64,000 nucleotides of DNA from Clitoria ternatea (taxonomy: Eukaryota > Streptophyta > Magnoliopsida > Fabales > Fabaceae). The notes below the pieces were generated by a model. The model saw only the letters and a program-made list of their open reading frames with translations. It had not been told where the DNA came from and made no database searches. Both the position numbers and the translations under genes were made by a program. The stretch spans positions 155,748,501-155,812,500 of the forward strand of contig CM075670.1 in assembly GCA_037962975.1 (NCBI GenBank). Reading direction: 5' to 3'. The stretch's first letter is position 1; each line of letters starts with the position of its first letter. Shown piece by piece: positions 10,901 to 22,377 of the stretch.

Positions 10901-13900
10901 GCAAAGGAGGAGGAGGAAAGGGATCTAGAGAAGAAGGAGACTCCTCAGGAGGACAAAAAAGGACTGTAGGTGTAGTGAGGTTCAGGTTGAGGTACTCCAG
11001 ACTCAAAGAAAGGAACATCTTCAAAGAATGTGACATCTGCAGAGATAAAATACCTGGGAAGAGTAGGAGAGTAGCACTTGTATCCTTTCTGGGTACCCAA
11101 CAAAAACACATTTATGAGATCTAGCAGATAATTTATCGATCCCAGGACCAAGGACATGAGAGAAACAAGTAGAACCAAAGACTCGAGGAGGTAAAGAATG
11201 AAGAGGACGATGTGGATATAAAACCTGATGAGGAATTTTACCTTTAAGAACAGAGGAAGGCATACGGTTGATGAGATAACATGCAGTAAGGACGGCATCT
11301 CCCCAAAACTGAAGAGGAACATTAGAGTGAAGAAGGAGAGTCCGAGTGGTATCTAGAAGATGTCTATTTTTGCGCTCAGCAACCCCATTCTGTTGGGGGG
11401 TATGAGGGCAAGAGGTTTGATGTAACAGACCGTGAGATGCCATAAAAATCTGAAATTGGTTAGACAAATATTCACGTGCATTATCACTTTGTAAGGTACG
11501 AATGGAAATCTCAAATTGAGTTTTTATTTCATTAAAAAAGGACTGAAAAATAGAAAATAACTCAGAACGATCTTTCATTAAATATATCCAAGTATAACGG
11601 GAAAAATCATCGATAAAAGTGACAAAGTACCTAGAACCTAAAGAAGACATAATACGACTTAGACCCCAAACGTCCGAATGAACCAAAGCAAAAGGGGACG
11701 AGGCTCGATTATTAATGCGATTAGGAAAAACAGTACGAGTATGCTTACCTAATTGACAGGACTCACATGACAAAGATTCTAAATTAGAAAAACTAGGAAC
11801 TAATTTCTTAAATGCATCTAGACCTGGATGTCCTAACTGAGCATGAATAAGAAGAGGAGACGCGGAAGCTGAGCTAACAAGGGATGACCTATTAAGTTGA
11901 TAGAGGCCGTGAGACTCACATCCGAAGCCAATCATCTTCCCCGTTTTCCGATCCTGCAGAGAAACTGAATCTTTAGTAAAAGAGATGATGCAATCAAGAG
12001 TACGAGTAAGTTGGCTAATGGATAACAAATTAAAGGGGGCACCAGGAACAAATAACACATTATCAAGTGAAAGAGAAGGGAGGGGATGGACAATACCAAT
12101 ACCCTGTGACTGTGTTTGGGAACCATTGGCCAAAGTAACAGAAGGTAAGTAACCAGTGGTAGATAGAGAAGAAAAAAGAGATTTATTACCAGTAATATGG
12201 TCGGTGGCCCCTGAATCAAGGACCCAAGGACCCAAAGAATGAGAGATGCCAACGAAAGAATTACCAGTGTGTGCAACCGCAACAGTAGAACTAGAGGCCT
12301 GACGTTCTTCACACCACTTCAGGAAGTCATTGTAGGAGGGTGATGGAGACGGGTCTGGCAGCAGCGGAGGAGCAGAAGACGGTGCAGGAGGGACCTGAGC
12401 AACTTGAGCAGTGCGAGGAGGGTGACCATGAAGTTTCCAGCACTTATCAATAGTGTGGCCTATCTTATGACAGTGGTCACAATGAGGACGTGGCCTGCCT
12501 CCTTTTCTAGGTGCAGAGTCGTTGTTGCGTGAAAGCAATGCGGAAGAGTCAAGAATAGAAACAGCCGGAGCAGTGGAAGAAGAGACAGGGCCATGAATGT
12601 TAACCCGCAGAATAGTGGCCAAGGCACTATCCATAGTAATCTCTGTGGGACAACCCAAAATCTGATCACGAGTAGAGGAGAACGTAGCAGGCAGGCCATA
12701 TAGGGCAAGGGACAAAAGTAGTTTCTTACGGTTTTCAAGTTCTGCCTCAGGAGTAGCACCAGGAGGAAGCATCTCATTGAGTTTACACAAGAGACTAGTC
12801 ACCTTACCGACATAAGTAGTTATAGAGCCCTGAAACTGACGAGAGCCAAAAGTGGTCATGAGGTCTTCACCAATCTGGTAGAGTCGCCGAATATTGTTGG
12901 TGAAGAGCTGCTTGGCCTGGTCCCAAACTCCTTTGCAGGATGTTTGACCACGAAAACAATCACGATGGGATGGGGCGATGGTGTTCCGCATAATGGCAAA
13001 TAGTTGAGCATCAATTTTCTTCCACCGCGGACGTTCAGGTTCAGGGATTTCAGATTCTAATTGTGTGAGGTGGTTTTCAAAGCCGAGACCAATAAGCCAA
13101 ATTTTAATGTTAGAGGCCCAATAGGAGTAATTGTTGTCATCCAACAACTCAGAAGAGAGGAGGGCAGTGAGTGAAGTGCCCGAAATCAGTGTTTCAGATT
13201 TGGTATCACCGGGGGCAGCCATGGGTATGCTGGAGGAGAGGAAAAAAAAAATTTGCACAGTGAGCAGTGGCTCACCGGAAAATCACGGAATAGGAAGGAA
13301 CTCTCGTTAGGCTCTGGATACCATATTAAACGAGGGAAAATGAGAGCATGTGAATTCCGTGTGTTTTGAACACCAACGGAGCTATTGTATTTATAGGAGA
13401 TTTTACATGATTATAGATAAGATAATACAAATATTTGACAAACTAATCTAATCTAATTAATTAGAGATAACTCTATCTAATCTAATTAATTAGAGATAAC
13501 TCTATCTAATCTAATTAATTAGAGATAATTCTATCTTTAAGTTTAACAGAGTCCACTAGTGGCTAGAATTGATACATTTATCATGTCACCTAGGAGGCTA
13601 ATGCTTACTGTGATTTTTGTAGGGCTACTGTATTGTGTAATTTAAAATATTTATCTTTTAATACGGAGGTCTAGATGTTAAATATTTCACCTGATTCATT
13701 GATAATTCAAAAATTAATATTTCACTAGTTTTAAGTTATAACATCATCAGAGGTGCTTAATGAATTTCTTCATGAACAATTTAGCTAATTACTTTTGCCA
13801 TGTCCATTAACAACAACTGAGGCCTTTTTCATGGTTTTAAAGGAATGGGTTACTTTGTGATGGATTAGTTGGGGATTATACGAAGCCTATTGAAGTAAAG

Positions 13901-15406
13901 TAATATGATATTTGATGATCTTGCTGAGCAATTTGTAGCTTCTAGATCAAAATGTAAAATGGCATGTTAGTTTTTTTCTCTTTATGTCTATATTGTGATT
14001 TAACATTGTTTTTGTTACATTTTATGTCTTATTAGCCATTAATGAAAGAGCTTGATGAAATGGAAAAGATTAACGCAAAGCTCTCTGCTGCTGTTGAAGA
14101 GGTGACGCTAGAGCATGTCAAGAAAAAGGAGGTAATGTAGCAATGGCGTTCTGTCCAATTGGATTTGTCCTGCACATTATTCCAATGTTTATGCAAATAT
14201 CAGGGGTCTTCCACAATTTGTGCGTTTCATAACCTGGGTTTTTTATCATGTCTTCTAATCGTTAATTCCATGCATTTATAAGTTCTCAGAAGTTGTCCTG
14301 TTTATCGGCTAGTTTCTAATTGATTTAACACTGATGAATAATAAGTGGAATTTCATCTTGGCCTACTATGATGGATTTAAGTAAATAAAATCGATAACAA
14401 GTCCCAATACACATGCCTGCTTTCAGAATTTATGTTCACCTTAAGATGAAACATCATTGACTAAAGTTTGTTCTAGAGTAAAAATCTTGCCTAATTTTAA
14501 GTCTTGTCTAGTATTTCCTACTTAAACTATTCCATTCCCTGCATCTTATCGTTGAGGTTTGATATATTTTAAAGTGGAGGATACAAGAGTTGCTTAACAC
14601 AAAGGATAAAGCCTCAGTGTGACAAAAACTGCACATGCATGGCAAATTCATTACTGTTAAAATTCTAGAATTCTTTTTATCACCACCCTCTGCCAAAAAA
14701 AGCACTAAGATTCTTTTTGATACAATTGACCAAAGTTTTTCTACACTTCTCACATGATAAGGATACCTGAATTGAGTACTAGATACAGAAGACCTCTCTT
14801 TGCATCATAGTTCTTTTGCATGGTAACTTCTATGAAAGTAATTCCTAGGTAAAATTCAATTTTTATAATATTGAATCTTCAAACTTGAAACATAAGGACA
14901 ATGGTTGATCAATTTCTGAAAATTGAGCTTTGGCATTTAACTCTTTTGCCAATAAAAAAGGAAAGAGAAAAAAAAAACACTGATGTTAACTTTGGGTTTG
15001 CATCATTTTAATGACTCTTGATCTATACTGGACTTTTTCTTGATACCAAAACTCATGGCATTTTTCACTCTTCCTTTTCCACCTCTTCTTCATGATATTG
15101 TATCAGACCTCCTCTCCATGTAATGTTTTGCTTGAGTATAGAATGCAGGAAAATGTGAACATAGTTCTGTTGTATCACTACTTTCTTTGATAGACACCCC
15201 CCATATCAATTACAAAGATTCTGAACCTATTATTGTTGTGATGACTGATACTTGGTATGCACTTTGACATCCAGATTGTGAAACATCATTCACAAGAAAT
15301 TGAACTTCAAAGGCGAGTCTTTGTTGATTTCTTCTGCAATCCTGAGCGATTAAAGAAAAAAGTTAGGGAACTAACTGCTCGGGTCAGAGCCTTGCAAATT
15401 TCCTAG
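4861..15406 (+). CDS. AUG3: AUGMIN subunit 3 (AUG3/HAUS3-like), C-terminal 236 residues
   Basis: Six exons join in frame: 4861-5013, 5574-5685, 5796-5937, 6596-6671, 14036-14131 and 15275-15406 (TAG at 15404-15406). All introns are GT-AG. The product has long helical segments, such as SAPGIVQQISALHSDLMSLQ, FASSTTAQPILTPRP, PLMKELDEMEKINAKLSA and VDFFCNPERLKKKVRELTAR, matching what I recall of plant AUGMIN subunit 3. Family role: part of the eight-subunit augmin complex that recruits gamma-tubulin to existing microtubules in spindle and phragmoplast. Full-length AUG3 is about 600 residues, so the N-terminal exons must lie left of the window, beyond the hAT and copia insertions, or be lost. The visible frame has no stop or shift, so it may be functional. 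The 7.4-kb intron 6672-14035 carries three transposable elements. The assignment rests on remembered family sequence; another coiled-coil microtubule protein is the alternative. Confidence 0.78.
6672..7000. other. AUG3 intron DNA before the MITE-like element
   Basis: Intron sequence with no recognised element. It holds a purine-rich stretch at about 6838-6930. Confidence 0.5.
7095..7271 (+). repeat. GGT/GGC-type low-complexity tract (left half)
   Basis: Degenerate trinucleotide DNA built from ggt, ggc, gac and aac words. It continues on the far side of the hAT insertion at 8150-8275, so the two were one tract before the insertion. The ORFs through it encode only low-complexity Gly/Asn/Val and are not genes. 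Confidence 0.8.
7280..8141. mobile_element. Non-autonomous hAT-type element with imperfect 8-bp target duplication
   Basis: The left end is ctatgaagcacggaaacg and the right end ccgtactggtgctacatag. These form an imperfect terminal inverted repeat (CTATGWAGCAC) followed by subterminal ggaaacg / cgttcc words. It is flanked by gtgacaac (7272-7279) and gtgacgac (8142-8149), an 8-bp duplication with one difference, as expected for hAT. The interior has C/T-rich leader-like DNA (7450-7700) and AT-rich DNA, with no transposase. It lies within the GGT-rich core of the element at 7001-8488. Confidence 0.75.
8887..9106 (-). repeat. 3' LTR of the copia element
   Basis: 220 bp, TGTTAAAC to GTTTAATA on the minus strand (an unusual TG...TA ending, supported by the target duplication). 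It contains the tandem unit with the perfect palindrome ctaattaattag and its gagataa neighbours. Confidence 0.95.
9107..9119 (-). other. Polypurine tract of the copia element
   Basis: The minus strand reads cttgagggggag directly upstream of the 3' LTR, the usual plus-strand primer. Confidence 0.8.
9114..13222 (-). pseudogene. Copia gag-pol polyprotein with two frameshifts
   Basis: The start chosen is the ATG at 13222 (MAAPGDTKSE); an upstream in-frame ATG at 13258 lies in the A-rich leader. The first frame (13222 to about 11090) gives gag, a CCHC knuckle CDHCHKIGHTIDKC about 250 residues in, protease WVLDSGATDH, the integrase zinc site (HAQLGHPG...CESCQLGKH) and the integrase core (HSDVWG, QSDNAREY, PQQNGVAERKN). 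The frame is lost near 11090-11100, just after KCVFVGYP. The linker continues in a second frame to about 10960-11000. It then shifts to a third frame that holds reverse transcriptase (RWVYTVK, YVDD at about 10064-10075), RNase H (DWAGSPIDRRSTSGY) and the end at 9114. Each shift looks like a small indel. The rest is uninterrupted, fitting a young but now inactive copy. Confidence 0.9.
13311..13323 (-). other. Primer binding site, initiator tRNA-Met
   Basis: The minus strand reads tggtatccagagc immediately next to the 5' LTR. This is the common plant copia primer site with one extra c. Confidence 0.85.
13324..13548 (-). repeat. 5' LTR of the copia element
   Basis: 225 bp, nearly identical to 8887-9106. 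It carries a full third copy of the taattaattagagataa-type unit where the other LTR lacks 5 bp. Confidence 0.95.
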
Positions 15407-16221
15407 CAATCATGAGTACTCTCTCTCTCTCTCAGTTTATTTTGTGTTCTCTTTTATATGCTCTCTTATCCGAGTGGGCAAGATTCCATCCTTTGTTTAT
15501 ACTTTGTACAAGTGTTTTAACATTCATATATATTGCCTTGGGAAGAAAACACTACACAGTCGCCTTTCCCCTTCACAAGTGAATCGTCATTGTTTGTAAT
15601 CCACTTAAATTTGTCAGTTAGCTGACCGGCCTATAAGGGCTATACTATTCAAAGGGACATTCTCAACAAAATATGGTGGAACTGGCTGCAATCCATGATA
15701 AGACATTAATATAGCGTGTTGTTGTAAAGGTGTGGTACACTGTACATACCTATTTGTGCTTACCATTGAATATCTATTGTTTTGTTGCTCATAGATACAA
15801 AGGCTGTGTGCTTCAACCCATTTGCTATCTCGGTTGGCATATTCTATTGGAAAAATATTGTTTCCTCTTACAAATCTTTCTATTTATCTTTCTACTGCTT
15901 TAAAATTTTATATTATAAGCCTCTAAAATAAAAAAATTGATGTTTCATATTATAAGTCTATAAAAAAATTAAGGAACATTTATTATATCTTTTTTCTAAT
16001 CTTACTTTTAAGTATTTAATGTTTTTATATTTATGTAATTAATATATGAAGTTTGATTTTAAATGAGAATAAATTTAAGAAGATAAAATTATCTTTTACA
16101 AGATAAAATTATTTTTCTAAAACTATGTCTTTGAAAAGAGATTTATAATATGAAATAGAGAGTAATAAATAAAAGATGTATTATGTTGGAAACATAAAAG
16201 AATATTCAATTTTTTAAAAAA
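15407..16221. other. AUG3 3' UTR and intergenic DNA with MITE-like remnant
   Basis: The AUG3 3' UTR starts with a (ct)n run at 15419-15434. No further gene was seen. At about 15905-16165 there are paired phrases with cattattataag / ttataatatg-type words, resembling a small AT-rich MITE remnant. Confidence 0.45.
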
Positions 16222-17594
16222 CATTCCTTGAGTATTCTTTCAAAAGCCTCTCCAGGCCAACAATGTTTCCCACACTAATCAGAATCTGGCAACATGCCAA
16301 ACCTGCGCTACAAGAAGGTCTGAAAGAGTTATTTCTAAGTCTTTCTAACTTAGCAAAGCTACGTGATCAATTTCACGAGGAAAGACTTATTCATTAAATA
16401 GACTTAGAACTTGTGTAGTATAATGCGGGAGGTACTGAGTCTTAAAGCATGACCAGAGATGATATGCTCTTAAAAGAGCAAAGAGGTATGAGCTGGTGGC
16501 ATATCTCTGGTTGCTATGCCATCTAGGAGAAAAAGTAATGCATAGAGCGAGCTTTCTTTGTCTTCATGGCGTATTTTCTGAATTTGATTTCTTGTTCTAC
16601 GAGTATACTGCCATCTTATTTTTCTTCCTAGGCTGTTGTATATGAACGTCTAGTGCTCGTTCATATTTCTTCTTTCTTCAACAGAATCTCCTTTTTAGTT
16701 CCATGCTCTCTCTGTAATTTTTGCTCTTGTTTAGAGTCTGTTTTTGTGATCTATTTTTGGCTCACAACTTCTGAAGAGATTGGTTCAATATGTAGAGGAT
16801 TGTTCTTAAGAGCCTGAGAAAAGGGATACTTAATGTAAGTCCATTGAGCGAAGATATACTTGAGGAGAAGGATGTTGCACAATGGGAAAAAGGCTTTCTT
16901 TTGTCAAAGAGAGACATTCTGAGCACGTAATTGTAGAATAAAAGGCTGAGATGTGTACGATCATAGGCAAGGTAGAGAGCATAAGTTTCACCAAGGAGGA
17001 AGCTTTTATTCAGAGAATTTCTGAATCTATAAGACACAGGTGAAAGACTTGACGTTATATTGGATAGCGCATAGACTGCCTTGCTTTGTCGTTCTTTTTT
17101 TTGTAGGTCTTTGCTTAAGCATGCTTACAAGAATGTTTTCTTGACCGTTGAGATCCTCGAGCCAGACTTGGAAAGGAAACTTCTTTTTGAAGTGAATTCT
17201 GGATCCAATGGTTCATAAGATATTCAGACGCCTTTGATAAGTCTGTGAGCCTTTTATGAAAAAGACAAGATTTGATGTTCAGACTTAGTATGAGATAAAC
17301 TGTTCCGAGCTAAGTCTGGTAGGTATTCAGATGTAAAGATCTCATACTTTAAGACTTTTCTTATTTTGGATCAATGCGAGTTTATTGATGAGACAGACTT
17401 TTAAAGATTCTTTTAGCATATGTACCCCCTTATTTTTCGTAGCCTAATCCTTATGTTTTCCTGAAATACTTAAACTCACATATTAAATAATAACATGATA
17501 TTACTCTATTAAAAAGACTCAATGTTGGTTATCAACAAGTCTCATGAAGTTCTGGTTTAAATGATTCGACATTTACCAGACTTTTTCTTCATCA
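16222..17594 (-). repeat. 3' LTR, truncated, of the single-ORF element
   Basis: Matches 23095-24538 with scattered substitutions and small indels. Homology stops at about 16222 within the tandem gagtattc repeat block, suggesting a deletion between repeats. Confidence 0.85.
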
Positions 17595-17609
17595 ATCTCC
17601 CCCTATTTG
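17595..17609 (-). other. Polypurine tract
   Basis: The minus strand reads aaatagggggagat next to the LTR edge TGATGAAG. Confidence 0.7.
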
Positions 17610-17916
17610 TTGATAACAAACATTAAGTCTTTTTAATTTAAATAGGGTTCTGATAATATAGAGATAAGAGTTATGGATAGTGTGTTTCTGTAGAGAAGAG
17701 TTATAATGAGCATTTAACCAAAAACATATTAATTAAAAGCAACAATTTTAGACTTTTTCTGAAAGAGAACTTAACAACTTCAGAAATGACTTAACAATTT
17801 TATCATTTTCTTTCCCCCTTTTGATATCAACAAATTGTGAAAGCAAAAGGTGAGCAGAGGCTAGCTTAAAGAGGGAGGGAGCATGACTGGTTCAAGTCGG
17901 AATTCGTGCTTCATTT

Positions 17917-20900
17917 TCAACGAGTCTTCTTGATTTGAGATGAGGCTTCTTTGATCAGTCCTTCCTTGACTATACTGCGAGTCGTTCTTCGATTGATAAT
18001 GTTGGAGCCTTCTAGATTTCTTGAACTTAAGGATGGGGTAGACCTACCAGACCTTGTTTTGATTGAGGGAACAGACTTTTGTTGGTAGGAAACAGATGGA
18101 GGTTTGTCATCTAAAGGCTTCAGATCGTCATTTGGTTGTGAAGATTTAGTAATGGAGATTATGTCAGAGAATGTGGGGACATTCATAATCAAACTTCCAC
18201 ACATCTTTAGATCTTCAGAATTTTCAGGCTCAAGACCATGAAGTTCAAAGATCTTTGATAGAATCCCAAGAACAGGAATTTTTCTTCGGCTTCTTGGAAA
18301 TAGAAGTAATTAGGTAGTGCATAATCACCATTGACAGGTCTGCTTTTTCTTTCTTCAGCATGAAAAACATACAGAACTTGTCCAGTCTTGTTACTACGTC
18401 TCTGGCACTTTTTGTGACGTCCTACGTCATTTTTACATTAAATTTGACCCGTTTTATCGATTTTCACAATAATTTTTTGCCATTAATTTAATTAATTTAA
18501 TCCATAATTAGAAAATATCCAATTTTAAGGAAAAGTACCAAAATTCAAAATATATTCACTAATTTAAAACCCCAAAGTCATTTGGTTTGAAAAGAAACCA
18601 AAAACCTGCAACAGGGGACCTAACGCTGCGCACCAGCCCCATGCGTAGTGTCAGCTCAAAACTACGCACTCCACGCTACGCGTCAGCCCCACACGTAGCG
18701 TGAGTATAACAGTAACAACACCTGTTGCTGTCATGGGTTTAGGCCAATCAGCCAACTTCTAACCTACCCAAATGGCTCGTTTTAGGTCCGATTGCCATGA
18801 AACTTCACCGGCCATTTGTTTTTCCCTATTTTCAGAATTGTTGGTGCCGTCCGTTCGTCAAAATTCTAACATATGTGCAAGTTACGCGCAAAATGCAGTT
18901 TAACCTCTTTTAGTGCAAAACCCTTGCACCAAACAGCCTAAATGGGTTCCAAATGGCCCAAGGCCAATACACATAATTTCTAAATGTCCTAGGGGACCTA
19001 TTCCGGGGGTCCCGAAACCTGCCGGATCTCAAAATGACCTATTCAGTTCCTTGGTTTTACATGAAAATCCCTAGATGCAAAACTTCTAAAATCAATCAAA
19101 GTGTCAATCCATTATCAATCACATCACACACAACAATCATACACACAGCAGTACCTGCCCATAATCACAATCAATCATACCACGATGGCTTCGTGCCATG
19201 CTTCACAATATGCATCAATTACCAACATCATCATTTCCTTCATATCATCATCACATCACATACCAAATCTAAATCCATCATCATTGTACTTTATCAATAT
19301 ATCACGCTTCACTTACAAATTCATCACTTATGATATCACACCACAATCCCATTAAGCATAAACTACACTAATTCATCACGCATAAGGCATAATTGAATAT
19401 ACTAAATACATAGCATGACCAATACATTTCATTCTTCCTTGACATCAATCCTCCGCTTGGCGTACCTCGGGGCATTAGCATCCTCCCTGTCACTGGTCAC
19501 TAAAATTTAAATAAACCACAGCAAGGGTGAGTGTTTGACATATCATAATTAATATAGAACGATAAGTAAATATTAAAAGTACCTGCTTAACTAAAGTAAT
19601 ATGACTCTTATTAATTTATCAATTTCCTTCTACGTTTATAGCTCCATTCATCATCATCATGAACACATATCTACAATCCTAAACTCCAACTCATTTTCTA
19701 GCCGGTAATATCCTTGATATTATTTATCGCATATTATAATTATCATAAATCCCAAAACTCATCAGAGTGCATTATGAACAATAATTCGTATTTCATCATC
19801 AAACATTTATCAATAATCAATTCTATCATGAACCTTATAAATATCAATTTGTATTCCATTATCAAATATTAATTCCATATACATAATACCACTGACTCAC
19901 ATGCATATCAGACTCCTAGTATCCGGATACTTAAGGATCGGCCTTCAGCTGGGAGTCCGACTTGATATCCCGTGAACCCGACTTGGTTCATCGAGCCCAA
20001 CTTGGCTCTCCACCTCAACCATTGGGTCCGACTTGACCACTGGGTAGCTCAATTGGGCACAAAGGCCACAGAAGCCAGAAGACGGGGGGCTATATATACC
20101 GTTGGCCGTCCCACACCGTATAATCACATACAATGGCATATCAAGCATGACATATCTTCAACGATTTCATACACAATGCCAGAAATTGACATGTACTCAT
20201 ATCACAGAGCGGCCGACTTGCCAACCCACCAATATAATGCCATCAATTTACATTAATTTTATATTATCTCATGCTTCCATTTAATTCAAACTCACATAAG
20301 CAAATACATATCTCAAAATGAAATCACCACACATATACACCACGTCCATAATCTAAATCATCAATTTCCATCAATTAAATAATTATTTCACTGTATATTT
20401 CATAATTTCCATCTCTTCCTTATTTAATAATTACCAACATATAAATATCATATACGTATATTTATATAGATATTATCCGGCTAATTTATGAGCTAATTAA
20501 CGCTCCTGACTTAACTTATAATTTTCCCCGTAACCCATTTGCGTATAAATTCTAATTAATTATGACCCGAACACCCCCTTACCTCGATCCTAAGCTTCAA
20601 TAATTTGTTCTTGGTGTCGGATGCGTCCCCCGGTCACTTGATTCACCGCTCCTCTTCCAAACACGACGCCCACTTCGTCGATCGCCCGTCCAACACCTGT
20701 TCCGGCACCTACGGTTACCGAAACACAAAGTCGGTTAGCTCATTATCCTTCTCACACTTCCAAACTCAATCCTAACTTCCACGTTCATTAAAACTCAAAA
20801 TCCAAGCCCTGATAATCACATGCATGGCTCGGTTTGAGAAAGGGGAAGAAGGAGAAGAAGAGAAAACTTGAAATTGGAGGTTTCACGTGCCTTACTTTGG

Positions 20901-21661
20901 TCCCTTATGCCCAAAACCTCAAGAAATCTATGCTTCCACCAAGTTCCAAGTAGAATCGCACCCGAGGAGGAAGAAAAATGGAAGAAAGTATTTCTGCCCA
21001 ACAGTTTTGCATGTCTACATTTTAAATTGATCGCTACGCTAACGCTACGCGTTAGCTCATTAATTCGCACCTGACGCTACGTGTTAGGGTCCTGATTTCA
21101 TTTTTCTTAAAATTTCATTTTAAACTCCATTTTCCTCTTATATCGTTCATTGATTATTATCTTAATCTCTATTTATATTTTTATTTATTTTCTAATAATA
21201 AATATCAAGGATGTTACACTTTTCCTCCGATCAAAGATCTGTCTCATCAAAGTATGAAGAAACTTTGCTTTTGGGAGCAAATCTTTTGCCAGAGAAGTGG
21301 GAGGAGACTTTGTTCCGTATAAGAGTAAGTTGGCTTCTTCTTCAGGGATGATGCATCCAATATAATCTTCAAGAAATATTCGACCCTCATTAGGGCATCC
21401 ACAGGGATAGGCGATTGTGTCGGAAGAGATGAAGATTATTTTGTTCTGAAGCGTTCCAGAGATCTTGAAGTCTTATTTGTGAGCTACAGTCGTGGACCAG
21501 AAATTTATCACCATGGAAATGGAGTAAAAATACATTGTTGAGCAGAACGATAGCCAGCCGATCCTTTCTAGTTCCGCCACTACATCCTTCCCATTATTCT
21601 TATATTCAATAGGAGGAAAGTATACAGACTCTACAATATCGTTTTCAGAGAAAACGACCAT
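17917..21661 (-). pseudogene. Plant-transposon-protein-like ORF, split by solo LTR
   Basis: On the minus strand an ORF starts at 21661 (MVVFSENDIVESVYFPP). It has an in-frame TAA at 21473-21475, then continues in the same frame (GTLQNKIIFISSDTIAYPCG, then NEGRIFLEDYIGCIIPEEEA) to about 21224, where the solo LTR interrupts. It resumes from 18412 (ARDVVTRLDKFCMFF, MVIMHYLITSISKKPK). It shifts frame near 18270-18290 and ends at 17917 with a Ser/Lys-rich tail (KTRSGRSTPSLSSRN). The layout resembles the putative plant transposon protein domain found beside plant LTR elements: a tryptophan/phenylalanine-rich start, a CP-x-EG turn, and a hydrophobic middle helix. I cannot confirm the family without a search. 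No enzyme motif is present, so it may be a structural or envelope-like protein. Confidence 0.55.
18413..21218. mobile_element. Solo LTR (or LTR-only element), 2.8 kb, TSD ctttt
   Basis: Starts TGTGACGTCC and ends GGATGTTACA, flanked by ctttt at 18408-18412 and 21219-21223. The ends have the TGT...ACA form seen in gypsy LTRs, such as the one at 50709-54311. There is no internal primer site, purine tract or pol ORF, so a solo LTR left by recombination is the simplest reading. Clusters of short CG-rich words (cgctacg, cgtagcg) lie near both ends, at 18620-18705 and 21030-21090. The ORFs in it (19034-19355, 19945-20284, 20816-21074) are low-complexity or overlap on both strands and are not called genes. 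Confidence 0.85.
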
Positions 21662-22360
21662 CGATAGTTTTTAGAGAAAGGAAATTTGAGTAAAGAAATT
21701 ATATGATTTGAAGATTTACAGAGAAGTTTATAAGGATGAGAAGAATGTGAGAATAGAGAGAGATTTAAATAGAAGATCATAGAAGTCAGAGAGTTTTTCG
21801 AAATTTTTGAAGATATGTGTCGTTTTTAATAATTAGGAACGATTTTCTAGGGATTTGAAATAAATGTTTGAGATGTATATTAATAAATTTGTACAAAGAA
21901 GCAACTAAGATGTTATTTTAAATGAGATATAATTCATATGTAATTTTCAAAAGACAATGAATATAGTAATTTTAAATGAGTGTACTAATTTCAAGATAGG
22001 GAGTTAGATAATCAAAACCTGTTTTGGTTTCTACTTTCCTTTGTCTGTCAGATATGTTCTGAGACTCAATCTTCTTTCACCAGACAGTGAGTTCATGTGA
22101 TCATCCTGTGCGAGGAAGTTTTGTTGATGCATTTGATTTCTTTTATCCTTCGTGCTTTGATTGGAATCTAAAAACTTGAATCTTGCTTCCCTTCTCGTGA
22201 TATCCTTTTCTTGAGCTCCTAATCTTTTACAAACTTCTGAAGTCTTCAGATTTTTAAATAGCTTTTTCTTCTTGATTCTTCCTTTTAGTCTTCATCGGAG
22301 TGGATTTCTTCATGGATTATTCTTCCTCTATACTCGTTAGAGTGTTCAACCCCAAGATGC

Positions 22361-22375
22361 CATGCTCTGATACCA
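22361..22375 (-). other. Primer binding site, initiator tRNA-Met
   Basis: The minus strand reads tggtatcagagcatg, two bases from the 5' LTR edge at 22378. Confidence 0.9.
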
Positions 22376-22377
22376 AT

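Larger units (their letters stand above)
8887..13548 (-). mobile_element. Full-length Ty1/copia LTR retrotransposon inside AUG3 intron
   Basis: Two LTRs (8887-9106 and 13324-13548) bound a 4.66-kb element, flanked by gagtc on both sides (8882-8886 and 13549-13553). Read on the minus strand it runs LTR, tRNA-iMet primer site, gag, protease, integrase, reverse transcriptase, RNase H, purine tract, LTR. The LTRs differ by about two substitutions and one 5-bp indel, so insertion is recent. It sits antisense to AUG3 in the intron between exons ending at 6671 and starting at 14036. Confidence 0.95.

Noticed and set aside
4861..15406. AUGMIN subunit 4 as the identity of this gene
   Set aside because: The recalled AUG4 C-terminus does not match these exons; the QSDLENSLPEDRNRC and VDFFCNPERL segments fit AUG3 better.
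19034..20284. His/Ile-rich ORFs in the solo LTR
   Set aside because: Low-complexity, overlapping on several frames, inside an LTR with TSD; no protein evidence.
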